A stretch of 64,000 nucleotides of DNA from assembly GCA_905221605.1 (NCBI GenBank), contig CAJNDS010002352.1:1-64000 (forward strand), in the 5' to 3' direction. Below, in pieces: positions 42,399 through 54,110 of this stretch. The notes under the pieces are model-generated. The model did no database searches, had not been told where the DNA came from, and saw nothing but the letters and a program-made list of their open reading frames with translations. Made by a program: the position numbers and the translations under genes. Source of the DNA: Symbiodinium natans (lineage: Eukaryota; Sar; Dinophyceae; Suessiales; Symbiodiniaceae). Within the stretch, counting starts at the first letter, position 1. Every line of letters begins with the position of its first letter.

Positions 42399-45300
42399 TT
42401 AGTTGCCAGTAGCTGTGCAATCCTGGCAGGCAGCATCGTATTGCCAGACAATCTGTCCCTCGTACTTGCAGTGATCAGCACATCCGACCCTTCCAGTCTG
42501 CAAGAGAGAAGTGGGGCGAGTGCACCCTTGGCAGGATGGATCGTACTGCCACACCTCGACACCCTCATACTTGCAGTGATCGGCGCAGCCAGTGGCATCA
42601 CTGATTGATCGGGAAGTTTCCAGCAGCATTTGCTGCATAAGCGCGGGAGAGCAGCCAGTGCAGGCCGGGTCGTACTGCCAAACGGCTGCACCCTCGTACT
42701 GACAATGGGAAGCACACTGCGCACCACTTGCTGCAGTCTTTCCCGCAGGCAGCGGTGCCACGGTGCAGTCCTTGCAGTCTGAGTCATACTGCCACACAGC
42801 TGCACCCTCGTACTGGCAATAGCTGGCACATCCGCTGGAAGCACCTGACGCCAGATCATTCTTGGACTCCTTCGTCTGCAAAAGCATCGATTGAACCAAG
42901 CTCGCCGAGCAACCGACGCATTCCGGGTCGTATTGCCAAATTGCACTGCCCTCATACTGGCAATGTGAGCCGCATGCCGATCCTGCGGGCCCTGTGGCAG
43001 CAACAGGCTGCGCCGGCATGGTGCAGTCTTTGCAATTTGGGTCATACTGCCAGGTGGCTGCTCCCTCGTACTGGCAATGGCTGGCGCACCCGCTGGACTC
43101 GCTGGATTTCTTCTCGTCCGTCACCTGCAGAAGCATCGTCTGAACCAGAGCGGGAGAGCAGCCAGTGCAGGCCGGGTCGTACTGCCAGGTGGCGCTGCCT
43201 TCGTACTGACAATGGGAAGCGCACTGTGCGCCACTTGGTGCACTGCCGCTGCCAGGCAGATGTGCTGCAGTGCAGTCCCTGCAGTCTGGGTCATACTGCC
43301 ACACAGCTGCACCCTCGTACTGGCAGTAGCTGGCACATCCGCTGGAAGCACCTGACGCCAGATCATTCTTGGACTCCTTCGTCTGCAAAAGCATCGATTG
43401 AACCAAGCTCGCCGAGCAACCGACGCATTCCGGGTCGTATTGCCAAATTGCACTGCCCTCATACTGGCAATGTGAGCCGCATGCCGATCCTGCGGGCCCT
43501 GTGGCAGCAACAGGCTGCGCCGGCATGGTGCAGTCTTTGCAATTTGGGTCATACTGCCAGGTGGCTGCTCCCTCGTACTGGCAATGGCTGGCGCACCCGC
43601 TGGACTCGCTGGATTTCTTCTCGTCCGTCACCTGCAGAAGCATCGTCTGAACCAGAGCGGGAGAGCAGCCAGTGCAGGCCGGGTCGTACTGCCAGGTGGC
43701 GCTGCCTTCGTACTGACAATGGGAAGCGCACTGTGCGCCACTTGGTGCACTGCCGCTGCCAGGCAGATGTGCTGCAGTGCAGTCCCTGCAGTCTGGGTCA
43801 TACTGCCACACAGCTGCACCCTCGTACTGGCAGTAGCTGGCACATCCGCTGGAAGCACCTGACGCCAGATCATTCTTGGACTCCTTCGTCTGCAAAAGCA
43901 TCGATTGAACCAAGCTCGCCGAGCAACCGACGCATTCCGGGTCGTATTGCCAAATTGCACTGCCCTCATACTGGCAATGTGAGCCGCATGCCGATCCTGC
44001 GGGCCCTGTGGCAGCAACAGGCTGCGCCGGCATGGTGCAGTCTTTGCAATTTGGGTCATACTGCCAGGTGGCTGCTCCCTCGTACTGGCAATGGCTGGCG
44101 CACCCGCTGGACTCGCTGGATTTCTTCTCGTCCGTCAGCTGCAGAAGCATCGTCTGAACCAGAGCGGGAGAGCAGCCAGTGCAGGCCGGGTCGTACTGCC
44201 AGGTGGCGCTGCCTTCGTACTGACAATGGGAAGCGCACTGTGCGCCACTTGGTGCACTGCCGCTACCAGGCATTTGAGCCATGGAGCAGTCCTTGCAATC
44301 AGGGTCATACTGCCACACAGCTGCACCCTCGTACTGGCAGTAGCTGGCACATCCGCTGGAAGCACCTGACGCCAGATCATTCTTGGACTCCTTCGTCTGC
44401 AAAAGCATCGATTGAACCAAGCTCGCCGAGCAACCGACGCATTCCGGGTCGTATTGCCAAATTGCACTGCCCTCATACTGGCAATGTGAACCGCATGCCG
44501 ATCCTGCGGGCCCTGTGGCAGCAACAGGCTGCGCCGGCATGGTGCAGTCTTTGCAATTTGGGTCATACTGCCAGGTGGCTGCTCCCTCGTACTGGCAATG
44601 GCTGGCGCACCCGCTGGACTCGCTGGATTTCTGCTCGTCCGTCACCTGCAGAAGCATCGTCTGAACCAGAGCGGGAGAGCAGCCAGTGCAGGCCGGGTCG
44701 TACTGCCAGGTGGCGCTGCCTTCGTACTGACAATGGGAAGCGCACTGTGCGCCACTTGGTGCACTGCCGCTACCAGGCATTTGTGCCATGGAGCAGTCCT
44801 TGCAATCAGGGTCATACTGCCACACAGCTGCACCCTCGTACTGGCAGTAGCTGGCACATCCGCTGGAAGCACCTGACGCCAGATCATTCTTGGACTCCTT
44901 CGTCTGCAAAAGCATCGATTGAACCAAGCTCGCCGAGCAACCGACGCATTCCGGGTCGTATTGCCAAATTGCACTGCCCTCATACTGGCAATGTGAGCCG
45001 CATGCCGATCCTGCAGGCCCTGTGGCAGCAACAGGCTGCGCCGGCATGGTGCAGTCTTTGCAATTTGGGTCATACTGCCAGGTGGCTGCTCCCTCGTACT
45101 GGCAATGGCTGGCGCACCCGCTGGACTCGCTGGATTTCTCCTCGTCCGTCATCTGCAGAAGCATCGTCTGAACCAGAGCGGCAGAGCAGCCAGTGCAGGC
45201 CGGGTCGTACTGCCAGGTGGCGCTGCCTTCGTACTGACAATGGGAAGCGCACTGCGCGCCACTTGGTGCACTGCCGCTGCCAGGCAGATGTGCTGCAGTG

Positions 45301-46070
45301 CAGTCCCTGCAGTCTGGGTCATACTGCCACACAGCTGCACCCTCGTACTGGCAGTAGCTGGCACATCCGCTGGAAGCACCTGACGCCAGATCATTCTTGG
45401 ACTCCTTCGTCTGCAAAAGCATCGATTGAACCAAGCTCGCCGAGCAACCGACGCATTCCGGGTCGTATTGCCAAATTGCACTGCCCTCATACTGGCAATG
45501 TGAACCGCATGCCGATCCTGCGGGCCCTGTGGCAGCAACAGGCTGCGCCGGCATGGTGCAGTCTTTGCAATTTGGGTCATACTGCCAGGTGGCTGCTCCC
45601 TCGTACTGGCAATGGCTGGCGCACCCGCTGGACTCGCTGGATTTCTCCTCGTCCGTCATCTGCAGGAGCATCGTCTGAACCAGAGCGGCAGAGCAGCCAG
45701 TGCAGGCCGGGTCGTACTGCCACACCGCACTGCCTTCATACTGGCAGTGGCTTTCGCATGTTCCTGATGTTCCTGTGCTCTTCGGTGAAGCTACGGCGCA
45801 GTCCTTGCAGTCTGGATTGTTCATCTGCAGGGCCGCCCCGATGTACTGGCAGTGCATCCCACACTTGGCTTTGAACATGGTAGCGAAAGCCGTCGTGTCA
45901 GGTTGTAGAACCTGCTGACCGCGCAACTGTCTCAGCTCCAAGCTGCACTCTGACGCGCAAGACTCATCGTTCGAGAGAGCTACCTGCACGGCATCACCAG
46001 AATCGGCACCGCTCAAGGCTATGGCCGTGGCCGCAAAAATGAGCGCTGCCATGGCACGAGGGACGGTCAT
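42399..46070 (-). CDS. Secreted cysteine-rich repeat protein (CxxxC-YEG-WQYDP motif)
   Basis: 1,223 residues with no intron. Start chosen at 46070 because it gives a secretion signal (MTVPRAMAALIFAATAIALS); the frame remains open upstream to 46574 but that part looks like leader sequence. After the signal comes CASECSLELRQLRGQQVLQ, then about 28 motifs of form C-x3-C-x-Y-E-G-x3-W-Q-Y-D-P-x-C-x2-C, that is C-x3-C-x13-C-x2-C. Motifs occur in sets of four (ending CTGC, CKDC, CVGC, C(R/K)DC) joined by Ser/Gly/Ala linkers and LVQxMLLQ helices; six sets of 169 residues plus end motifs. The four Cys could form disulfides or bind metal. Probably a secreted or surface structural or binding protein. 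I recognise no named family. Confidence 0.85.
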   Translation of the reverse strand: MTVPRAMAALIFAATAIALSGADSGDAVQVALSNDESCASECSLELRQLRGQQVLQPDTTAFATMFKAKCGMHCQYIGAALQMNNPDCKDCAVASPKSTGTSGTCESHCQYEGSAVWQYDPACTGCSAALVQTMLLQMTDEEKSSESSGCASHCQYEGAATWQYDPNCKDCTMPAQPVAATGPAGSACGSHCQYEGSAIWQYDPECVGCSASLVQSMLLQTKESKNDLASGASSGCASYCQYEGAAVWQYDPDCRDCTAAHLPGSGSAPSGAQCASHCQYEGSATWQYDPACTGCSAALVQTMLLQMTDEEKSSESSGCASHCQYEGAATWQYDPNCKDCTMPAQPVAATGPAGSACGSHCQYEGSAIWQYDPECVGCSASLVQSMLLQTKESKNDLASGASSGCASYCQYEGAAVWQYDPDCKDCSMAQMPGSGSAPSGAQCASHCQYEGSATWQYDPACTGCSPALVQTMLLQVTDEQKSSESSGCASHCQYEGAATWQYDPNCKDCTMPAQPVAATGPAGSACGSHCQYEGSAIWQYDPECVGCSASLVQSMLLQTKESKNDLASGASSGCASYCQYEGAAVWQYDPDCKDCSMAQMPGSGSAPSGAQCASHCQYEGSATWQYDPACTGCSPALVQTMLLQLTDEKKSSESSGCASHCQYEGAATWQYDPNCKDCTMPAQPVAATGPAGSACGSHCQYEGSAIWQYDPECVGCSASLVQSMLLQTKESKNDLASGASSGCASYCQYEGAAVWQYDPDCRDCTAAHLPGSGSAPSGAQCASHCQYEGSATWQYDPACTGCSPALVQTMLLQVTDEKKSSESSGCASHCQYEGAATWQYDPNCKDCTMPAQPVAATGPAGSACGSHCQYEGSAIWQYDPECVGCSASLVQSMLLQTKESKNDLASGASSGCASYCQYEGAAVWQYDPDCRDCTAAHLPGSGSAPSGAQCASHCQYEGSATWQYDPACTGCSPALVQTMLLQVTDEKKSSESSGCASHCQYEGAATWQYDPNCKDCTMPAQPVAATGPAGSACGSHCQYEGSAIWQYDPECVGCSASLVQSMLLQTKESKNDLASGASSGCASYCQYEGAAVWQYDSDCKDCTVAPLPAGKTAASGAQCASHCQYEGAAVWQYDPACTGCSPALMQQMLLETSRSISDATGCADHCKYEGVEVWQYDPSCQGCTRPTSLLQTGRVGCADHCKYEGQIVWQYDAACQDCTATGN
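42740..45790. repeat. 507-bp coding tandem repeat
   Basis: Six near-identical copies in the Cys-rich gene; equivalent points at 43121, 43628, 44135, 44642, 45149 and 45656, exactly 507 bp apart. Sequence differences cluster in the linkers (CTAAHLPG versus CSMAQMPG; TDEEKSS, TDEQKSS, TDEKKSS). Confidence 0.95.
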
Positions 46071-47100
46071 GGTTCGCCCTACCTGATGTATCAAACGCTT
46101 TTGGCTTGGGATGCTCGTATGAGCTGGGAATGGCTCCAGGGTGCAATGGAACACACGACAAGAGTTGCAACCTTGCAGGTGCCACATTGATGGCAAGATC
46201 TTGTGCAGAAGGTCGCCTTGCCCCCAGCTGTCACTAAGAATGTACAACGTGGCCTCGGCTACCAGTAGCAGACAGTCGGAGTGGCACACAGCATCCACTA
46301 TGAAATCAACTCTAAGCAGCTGACTTTCGAGTTCGAAAGACCTCTGCACACAACTCCGTGGGAGGGACCGCGCACTCCGGCTATGCAGTCTGGTTGCACA
46401 GCTGTTGAAGAACTCTGGCTCATACAGGGCGTTCTTCCGGAACCTGCATATCGAATCAACTTCGGGCTTAAGTTTCCTTTCCATGTGTGCTGTACAAAAC
46501 CAAGTGAGTCCTGGAGGCCAAGACGTCCAGCCGCACGGGGAATCCCAGTGTGGCCTCAGGGCTGAGATGAGCATCTGTATGTCTTGGCTCCTACATTTTA
46601 GGGGGGGTAGGGTTCAGAACTTAGTTTTTAGGGTTACATACTTGTTCTCAGTAGGGAATGACGGAACTAGGTGGCAGCAGGGGAAACTTTAATCTTTGCT
46701 GCTGCCGTCCAAAGGGCTACTCAGACAATTCCTTGAGCAAAGTGCATGTTTATGTGTATTGCCAAGTACAAGATTACATGTAGAGCAGCTTCCGGAATTG
46801 ATGGTTGCACAGTCGAAATGAGCAGGCCCGCACACCAAGCCATCAAGCAACAAATGGTCTGCGTGACCTTGCGACCCTCAACACTTCCTTTTGCTTTGGG
46901 GTTTGGGTTATCTTGCCTTGCAGAGGATGCTTGTCACGGCGAAATCCGCAAACCTGCCACTCGCAGCATCTCACACTACTGGCCCCTTTAAAAAACTTAA
47001 GCCCCTCCCATGAAGCCAGTCATCCCTACAACCCCAAACCTCCATAAAGAACCTGCATTCCCAAGACTGCCCGAACTTCCCCCCGAGCCCCAAGCCCCCA
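46071..47100. other. Upstream region of the Cys-rich gene
   Basis: No separate gene supported. Open frames overlap on both strands without motifs. Any promoter lies here; no TATA box is evident, as usual for dinoflagellates. Confidence 0.3.
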
Positions 47101-47104
47101 GCCC

Positions 47105-47296
47105 TCTCAACCCTAAACCCTAAACCCTAAACCCTAAACTCGGGCATAACCAGTCCACTGGCCAGGATGACTTGGCGGCGTCATGGCCACACCTGCTGCA
47201 CACCAAGAGTCTCCACATCCTAACGCCCTACACCTTGGCATGTTCCCTAAACCCTGAACCCTAAACCCTAAACCCTAAACCCTAAACCCTAAACTT
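47105..47296. repeat. Two short CCCTAAA arrays
   Basis: Runs at 47108-47140 and 47245-47296 separated by about 100 bp of unassigned sequence. Confidence 0.9.
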
Positions 47297-47462
47297 TGTA
47301 CTATCAGTTCTGAATAGGGATCATAGTACCCCTTATACTCACAGTCCTAGGGATGAGAGTACCCCTTAGACTATCAGTCCTTCATAGGGGTTATAGTACC
47401 CCTTATACTCTCAGTCCTTAACCGGGATTCTCGTACCCCATCATAGAATCCCCATTAAGGAC
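47297..47462. repeat. Degenerate short repeats GTACCCCTTA-CTCAGTCCT
   Basis: Four or five diverged copies of ATAGTACCCCTTATACTCTCAGTCCT about 35-45 bp apart. Similar GGGGTCC/TACCCC patches occur near 300-390, 26385-26480 and 57930-57990, suggesting a decayed dispersed family. Confidence 0.55.
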
Positions 47463-47527
47463 TGCTACATCTTTGGCAGTCGGAGTCCTCTGAATCAGTC
47501 TGGCCAGCTTCTTCGCCGACCTTGCAA

Positions 47528-47735
47528 GGTTTAGGGTTTAGTGTTTAGGGTTTAGGGTTTGGGGTTTAGGGTTTAGGGTTTAGCGTTTAGGGTTTAGGGT
47601 TCAGGGTTCAGGGTTCAGGGTTTAGGGCTTAGGGCTTAGGGTTTAGGGTTTAGGGTTTAGGGTTTAGGGTTTAGGGTTTAGGGTTTAGGGTTTAGGGTTT
47701 AGGGTTTAGGGTATAGGGTTTAGGGTTTAGGGTTC
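47528..47735. repeat. TTTAGGG array
   Basis: About 28 units, with GGGTTCA and CTTAGGG variants grouped in the middle. Confidence 0.95.
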
Positions 47736-48499
47736 AAACACGCCAACCAACTCAACCGTCCAAGACAATACTGCACGAGGCGGAGGCCTCTTCAAATCAT
47801 CCTCCGAAGAGCAGCCTGCATTTGTAGACCTTGCTGGAGCTGGGACCCCTGGGAAGGAAACTGATTGAAGATCCCCCCTCTTTCTAGGCATGAAGGAGGT
47901 CGTGGGTTACGCGGACGGTGGCACCAAGCATCCTCAAGTGTTGGAGAAGACACGCGCGCAAGCGCGGTGGGGATTTCCCTAGACCCCTAGATTATGGTCC
48001 CGCTTTGGGCACTAGAAATGTAAGGCTCCGTAGAGTGTGGGAACCTACCACATGGTCCGCATGGCTGCGGGTTTTGCTGCAGACATCACAGCACCTCGCC
48101 AGAGCACGTGCCTGGACCCTCCGGTTCGGGGTTTCGGGTTTGCAAGGGCAACCAAAAGGTGAACAGTTGAGGGGGAATCGAATAATTAGGGTCGAAGGGG
48201 TCTCCCCTGAGGTTTTGGAAATCGTGGATCGTTGAAGTGTTGTGCTTGGTGCCCATGTCAACCGGGCTTCCGGGCTGGGCAGAGATACTCACGGAGGGGG
48301 AGCGTGAGTGTGAGCATGCGAGCATGACAGACACGGTCGGGCTCACAGGTCGCATCACGTCCTTCCTTGCTAAGACTTGTCAGGTCTATCTCCGCTGATG
48401 CAGCGAAGGAATGGTAGCGAACATGGCGATAGCCAGTTCAAGCGTTCCAACCCAGAGACAACCCTAACAGCAAGTATTGATGGGACAGCGTAAGCGGCA

Positions 48500-48838
48500 A
48501 CAAAAACCGGGCGAGGTGTCGTCTGGAGCAGCGACACTTTGGAGTGTGGGTCTTTCAAGTACACTACCCCACAATCCTCCCACACTGCCCTGCAATGCTC
48601 TCGCACTACTGAAGCGGAGTCGACTGATTGTTTGTACGGTTCACTATTTCGTCTCATGGCCTGGCGGATCTTCTCGCCGTCCCCTCCCTCAGAGACACCG
48701 GAAATCGGCAATACGCTCTTCATGTAGGTCAAGAAGGAGGCGACTCATTGTGCGCGGGCTGGCATTGGGACCCCTCACTCCAGACACTGAAGACCGTCGC
48801 GGCATGACTGCAATCTCATCATCAGCCTACACTTGGCG
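48500..48838 (-). CDS. Exons of unknown minus-strand gene
   Basis: About 48735-48838 reads DDEIAVMPRRSSVSGVRGPN then SPRTMSRLLLDLHE. About 48540-48690 reads GGDGEKIRQAMRRNSEPYKQ, SVDSASVVREHCRAVWEDCG and VVYLKDPHSK. A GA or GT donor could join them. The RRSSVSG and RRNSEP motifs look like basophilic kinase sites. No family recognised. Confidence 0.4.
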
Positions 48839-49249
48839 ATGAATGTGACCTGTAGGCGCTGATGAGTGATCCTGCTCGGGTCGATTTTCATGCCGCGGCT
48901 GGGTCCTGCTCGGACCTGAACGGTCGTGAACTCTGTGCCTTTAGGGTCTAGGCCTGAGGGTGCAGAAACTTCACGGCCGGAGCATCATACAAGCTGTGGT
49001 GGAAAATGCAAGCTGCAGCATGGTTTGAGCGCGAGGCAGTGTGATTGCGCCACTCGCTCGGATCAAAGCCGTGACGCGCGGATTGAAAAGGCGTACCTGA
49101 CCATGAAATTCAATAAGCTTCCACGAACATCTGCTAAGAAAAGCCCTGCACGAGCTCCATGTCTATACCGGCCTATATGCAGTCATGAAATGCCACAAGT
49201 CTGGTGGGGCACTGTGATGCTGCTGTGCTTCCGGGGGTTGTACTCAGCA

Positions 49250-50110
49250 TGCCGGATGCCGAACGCAATCTCAGGAAGGCATGGCTGCGCGATGCCGAGC
49301 TTGCAAAGTGCCGCTTCTTCTGTCTCTCCCGCCTGCTTCAGATCTAGGTCGCAGCGTGCATTGAACCTTGCCATCGGACGACAAAGGGTGAAGTACTAGG
49401 CCACAAGCACTTGTGACCCGCATGCCAGAGCTGCGCAACCGAGCAAGTAGCAACTGGCTGCAGGGTGGCAAGTACATTCGCCATGCAGGTAGCACGCACC
49501 AAGCAGCTCCACACGAAGAGTTACAGCAACCATTTCACCAAGCTGCTTTCTTGCGAAGAGACTCGGGCACGAGGCCGATGTTTGGCCATGTATGAGCATG
49601 CGATTTCAGAGGCAGATAGCATGGACGAAACGAGAGAGAAAGAGAGAGAGATCATACACACCGGCAAATGTCAACAATCAATCGCTCCAAAGCGTCTTGA
49701 GTCCATCACAAGTTCCCAGCTAGACAGGTTCATGATTTGGATGCGTGCCCGTCATGCTCTTTGCATGCTGCTCCTTGTTTTTGAGACGGGCCTGGTTTCT
49801 TGGCTAGTTGTTGTACGATGCAGCATTTCCAAGAGGTCCACAGCTCCAGGTTCTCCAAGCTGTCTTGGCTTTGTGCTAGCACGGGGTCGGGGAAGTGGCT
49901 GCCGCCGCCAGGCATGCCACATCGACGCACGCTGTTGACGTTTCTTCTTCCTCCGGATTGGTGATACCCAACGTGCCCCTTCACCCATGTGCAACCATGT
50001 GAAATGCCGAGGACCACTATGTGATGCAGACCTGGCAAAGACAAACAAAAGTCCTCTGGGCTTGGGGCGGCCCCCCTGGCCCCTGCCCCATCATGCAACC
50101 GCGACGTGCT
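49250..50110 (-). CDS. Exon-like stretches of unknown minus-strand gene
   Basis: In order: about 50000-50105 (LHDGAGARGAAPSPEDFCLS), 49735-49880 (either GEPGAVDLLEMLHRTTTSQE or an alternative frame, both ending in stops) and 49250-49376 (ARFNARCDLDLKQAGETEEA, ALCKLGIAQPCLPEIAFGIR). Helical, charged composition. They may belong to more than one gene. Confidence 0.25.
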
Positions 50111-50620
50111 CGAGGGCCCTTGATGTAGTGTTATGATGGCAATACAAATATGATTATTAATATTATGATTCTCCAAAATGAAGTTAGCCATTTTACTAGT
50201 ATTGAGATTGTTAATAGTACTAGTATTATAATATGAACAGCAACTTAAGTGATAAAGGTCAGAATCGGCCGAAAAATTAGGCTGTGCCTTTGGCCTTGCT
50301 AAATACAGCAAGGCTGGGCGGCGAGTGCAGCCCCCTGTGCAAAAGCCTTCTTCGACATACAGTTGACCTTCACATGGGGCTCTCTGGGGATCTCTAGGCA
50401 CCCCCTGCGAGCAAAGGAAGACAGGCGTGTAACATACTGGGAGGCACCTGAGCAAAAGGCAAAGTTCATTAAGACGCTTTGAAACACAATAGCAGGAAGA
50501 ACAAACACGTGGCTTTAGGAGTTTTCTTAGGATGAGGGCGTAGTGCTGGGGTTTAGGGTTTCGGGTTTGGGGTTTAGTACACACGTGCCAAAGGATTGGT
50601 GAAGCCTTCTGAGGCAACTG

Positions 50621-51440
50621 CTTGCAGACGTGGATGAAGGGCACCGGAAACACATCAGGCCTGGTCTCCAGTCACTGCGCTTGGCAAGGAAGAGGGTTGC
50701 CGAACTCTTGCTGAGCACGCGCACGGCAATTGCTGATGTGGCTCTGGCAGGTCAGACCTCGTTAGGCTTGGGGGGTTTTTGGGTTAGGGTTTAGGGTGTT
50801 TGGGTTTGGGGGTATTTAGGGTCTGCAAAAGCAACGGCTGAGAACCAACAAAGCATCAACTTCGGGATCCCCTTGGCAAGCGGCGCGATTGCTAGCTCTT
50901 GCTGCGATTCCTCACCGCATTGAACCAGGCACTCTGGCAATCATCAGCTGACCCCCAAACTCCCAACATCCCAACCTAAGCCCTAAACTCTGAACCCCAT
51001 ACCCGAGACCCTAAACTCCTAAACCCCAAATCCAGAATTTTACAAGGCACCAAAGGTTCCTGCAACTTGCTCTTGGGGAACCTTGCCGCAGGCAAGCACT
51101 GCAAGCCGCTCGCAATTTTCAGTTGTTTTTCCATCGAACTTCATTCCGCGGCTTGCGAAGTTTCTCGGAGCTCCTTCCGCAAAGCCTGCAGAGGTGCTGA
51201 GACAACCTCATCCGATGCTCAGGAGACATGCTTCTCAACATGTGTGAAGGCTCCCCTTGGCCTTAGGAAACCTCCTTCGTCGAGCTCTTTCAAGATACCT
51301 CTCGCACACACAACTCGGAAGCCTAGAAGTCAAGCTGCCAAAGTCAAGACTCAACAGGCAGAAGGATCTTCGAGGCACGGATCCACGATCCCGGCCCGCA
51401 CACAGGCTGCATTCAACCTTGGATGAGAGGTGCAGACTGA
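50621..51440 (+). CDS. Possible plus-strand exons
   Basis: 50621-50744 reads DVDEGHRKHIRPGLQSLRLA then RKRVAELLLSTRTAIADVAL before a GT; strongly helical. About 51280-51430 reads KLPKSRLNRQKDLRGTDPRS in one frame. Degenerate telomere-type runs (50548-50577, 50784-50820, 50975-51030) lie around them. The opposite strand is also open, so strand is uncertain. Confidence 0.25.
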
Positions 51441-51689
51441 TATCATGTGGGGGTTTACGATATTAGGGATACCCAAATTAGGGTCCGTTTTATCAGGGGA
51501 TCCTACGATGTGAGTGTAGAGCCCGGAACACCCTCGGCTGAGTGAGCGGCTGCCTCAACTCGGAGATGGAAAAGTTGGCTAGCCGACGCAAAGACTCGCG
51601 AAGGATGCGATGGACCTGCATTGTGCGCGTTTCGTCGGTCACTGTTTGAGGGAATGATCGTTTGCAAGCAACTTGCTTGCATGGTTCAT

Positions 51690-51970
51690 GTTTAATTCTT
51701 TATGTTTAGAGCTTAATAGTTGATAACCGATACTCGGTATTAAATAGGAAGTACGAATACTCCAAAAACACTTAATATCAAGTATTCACCGTTTTCTGAT
51801 TAGCACATAGCATGTAACGTTTGATGTTTACTATTTCGTCTTTAGTAATTCAAAGTTATTCTTTAACATTTCATGTTGCATGTTTAACATATAGTTCTTT
51901 CTGGTTAATGATTCAATTTTTCATCGTACTTAACGGTTGATGATTCATATTTAATAGTTGTGTGATGACT
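51690..51970. repeat. AT-rich block with TGTTTAA-type short repeats
   Basis: AT-rich, with recurrent ATGTTTA, GTTTAAC and TTGATGATTCA words. No gene. Confidence 0.4.
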
Positions 51971-52179
51971 CAAATCCTAGACCCAAACAGGAAAACCTAC
52001 GCCACGTAGCACTGCTATGACCAACATCTACGCTCTACGCGTAGCGGGTCACGTGAACACTCGAGCACGCAGGTCGAAAAAGCCATGTCTCATGAAACCG
52101 TGAATGTCTGGGTACCTTCAAAGGTTGCTCACAAGAGGGCAGCTTCACACATGTTGCCCCGGCTACGCCACTCGCACCT

Positions 52180-54110
52180 GCAAGCAAGCCTCAGCAATTC
52201 TAGAGCTACTTCTGATGTGCATCAAGGGACATCAGAATTCTCATGTGGTTTCGTTTCGTCATCGGCAGCAACCAACTTGTGTTCCAAGTCTTTGGACAGA
52301 CAAATGCCTGTGAGTGTGTCCCAGCACTGCCCACGGCTCTCACCGTCCACACTTGTGGGAGATACATGAACCGAACATCCCGCTTGAAAGCACATCTGGT
52401 GTACGGTACTCGACATCTCCTGACAACGTGCCGGACATCAGCTTCTCATGTGTACTGCCATGGGCTCAACAACTTCCAGGCCAGCCTCAGCAATTCTAGA
52501 GCTAATGCTGATGTGCATCAAGAAACATCAGAATTCTCATGTGGATTGTCATCGTCATCGGCCGCTACCAGCTTGTGTGCCTGTGGGCAATGAGATGCCT
52601 GCGAGCCTGTCATCTTCAAACTCGCAAACAAGCCTCAGCAATTCTAGAGCTACTACTGATGTGCATCAAGGAACATCAGAATTCTCATGTGGATTCGTTT
52701 CGTCATCGGCAGCAACCAACTTGTGTTCCAAGTCTTTGGACAGGCACAAGTGCCTGTGAGTGTGTCAGAGCACTGCCCACGGCTCTCACCGTCCACACTT
52801 GTGGGAGACACATGAACCGAACATCCCGCTTGAAAGCAAATCTGGTGTACGGTACTCGACATCTCCTGACAACGTGCCGGACATCAGCTTCTCATGTGTC
52901 ACGCCATGGGCTCAACAACTTCCAGGCCAGCCTCAGCAATTCTAGAGCTAATGCTCATGTGCATCAAGAAACATCAGAATTCTCATGTGGATTGTCATCG
53001 TCATCGGCCGCTACCAGCTTGTGTGCCTGTGGGCAATTAGATGCCTGCGAGCCTGTCATCTTCAAAATCGCAAACAAGCCTCAGCAATTCTAGAGCTACT
53101 ACTGATGTGCATCAAGGAACATCAGAATTCTCATGTGGATTCGTTTCGTCATCGGCAGCAACCAACTTGTGTTCCAAGTCTTTGGACAGGCACAAGTGCC
53201 TGTGAGTGTGTCAGAGCACTGCCCACGGCTCTCACCGTCCACACTTGTGGGAGACACATGAACCGAACATCCCGCTTGAAAGCAAATCTGGTGTACGGTA
53301 CTCGACATCTCCTGACAACGTGCCGGACATCAGCTTCTCATGTGTCACGCCATGGGCTCAACAACTTCCAGGCCAGCCTCAGCAATTCTAGAGCTAATGC
53401 TGATGTGCATCAAGAAACATCAGAATTCTCATGTGGATTGTCATCGTCATCGGCCGCTACCAGCTTGTGTGCCTGTGGGCAATTAGATGCCTGCGAGCCT
53501 GTCATCTTCAAACTCGCAAACAAGCCTCAGCAATTCTAGAGCTACTACTGATGTGCATCAAGGAACATCAGAATTCTCATGTGGATTCGTTTCGTCATCG
53601 GCAGCAACCAACTTGTGTTCCAAGTCTTTGGACAGGCACAAGTGCCTGTGAGTGTGTCAGAGCACTGCCCACGGCTCTCACCGTCCACACTTGTGGGAGA
53701 CACATGAACCGAACATCCCGCTTGAAAGCAAATCTGGTGTACGGTACTCGACATCTCCTGACAACGTGCCGGACATCAGCTTCTCATGTGTCACGCCATG
53801 GAATCAACAACTTCCAGGCCAGCCTCAGCAATTCTAGAGCTAATGCTGATGTGCATCAAGAAACATCAGAATTCTCATGTGGATTGTCATCGTCATCGGC
53901 CGCTACCAGCTTGTGTGCCTGTGGGCAATTAGATGCCTGCGAGCCTGTCATCTTCAAACTCGCAAACAAGCCTCAGCAATTCTAGAGCTACTACTGATGT
54001 GCATCAAGGAACATCAGAATTCTCATGTGGTTTCGTTTCGTCATCGGCAGCAACCAACTTGTGTTCCAAAGCTTTGGACAGGCACAAGTGCCTGTGAGTG
54101 TGTCAGAGCA
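52180..54110. repeat. 446-bp satellite, about 4.3 copies
   Basis: Equivalent points at 52539, 52985, 53431 and 53877 are exactly 446 bp apart. Each unit contains two diverged copies of a ~60-bp segment (CAGCAATTCTAGAGCTA... CATCAGAATTCTCATGTGG), so it is a higher-order repeat. 446 is not a multiple of 3, so the open frames through it shift at each copy and are not genes. Confidence 0.95.

Noticed and set aside
42728-45874. 1,048-codon open frame on the plus strand opposite the Cys-rich gene
   Set aside because: It is the complement of a 507-bp repeat whose length is a multiple of three, so it stays open by periodicity. The minus frame has the signal peptide and conserved Cys motifs.
52190-53990. 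AATTCTAGAGCTAAT in the satellite matches a conserved stretch of 18S rRNA
   Set aside because: The identity is about 15 bases and does not extend; no other rRNA sequence is nearby, so likely coincidence.
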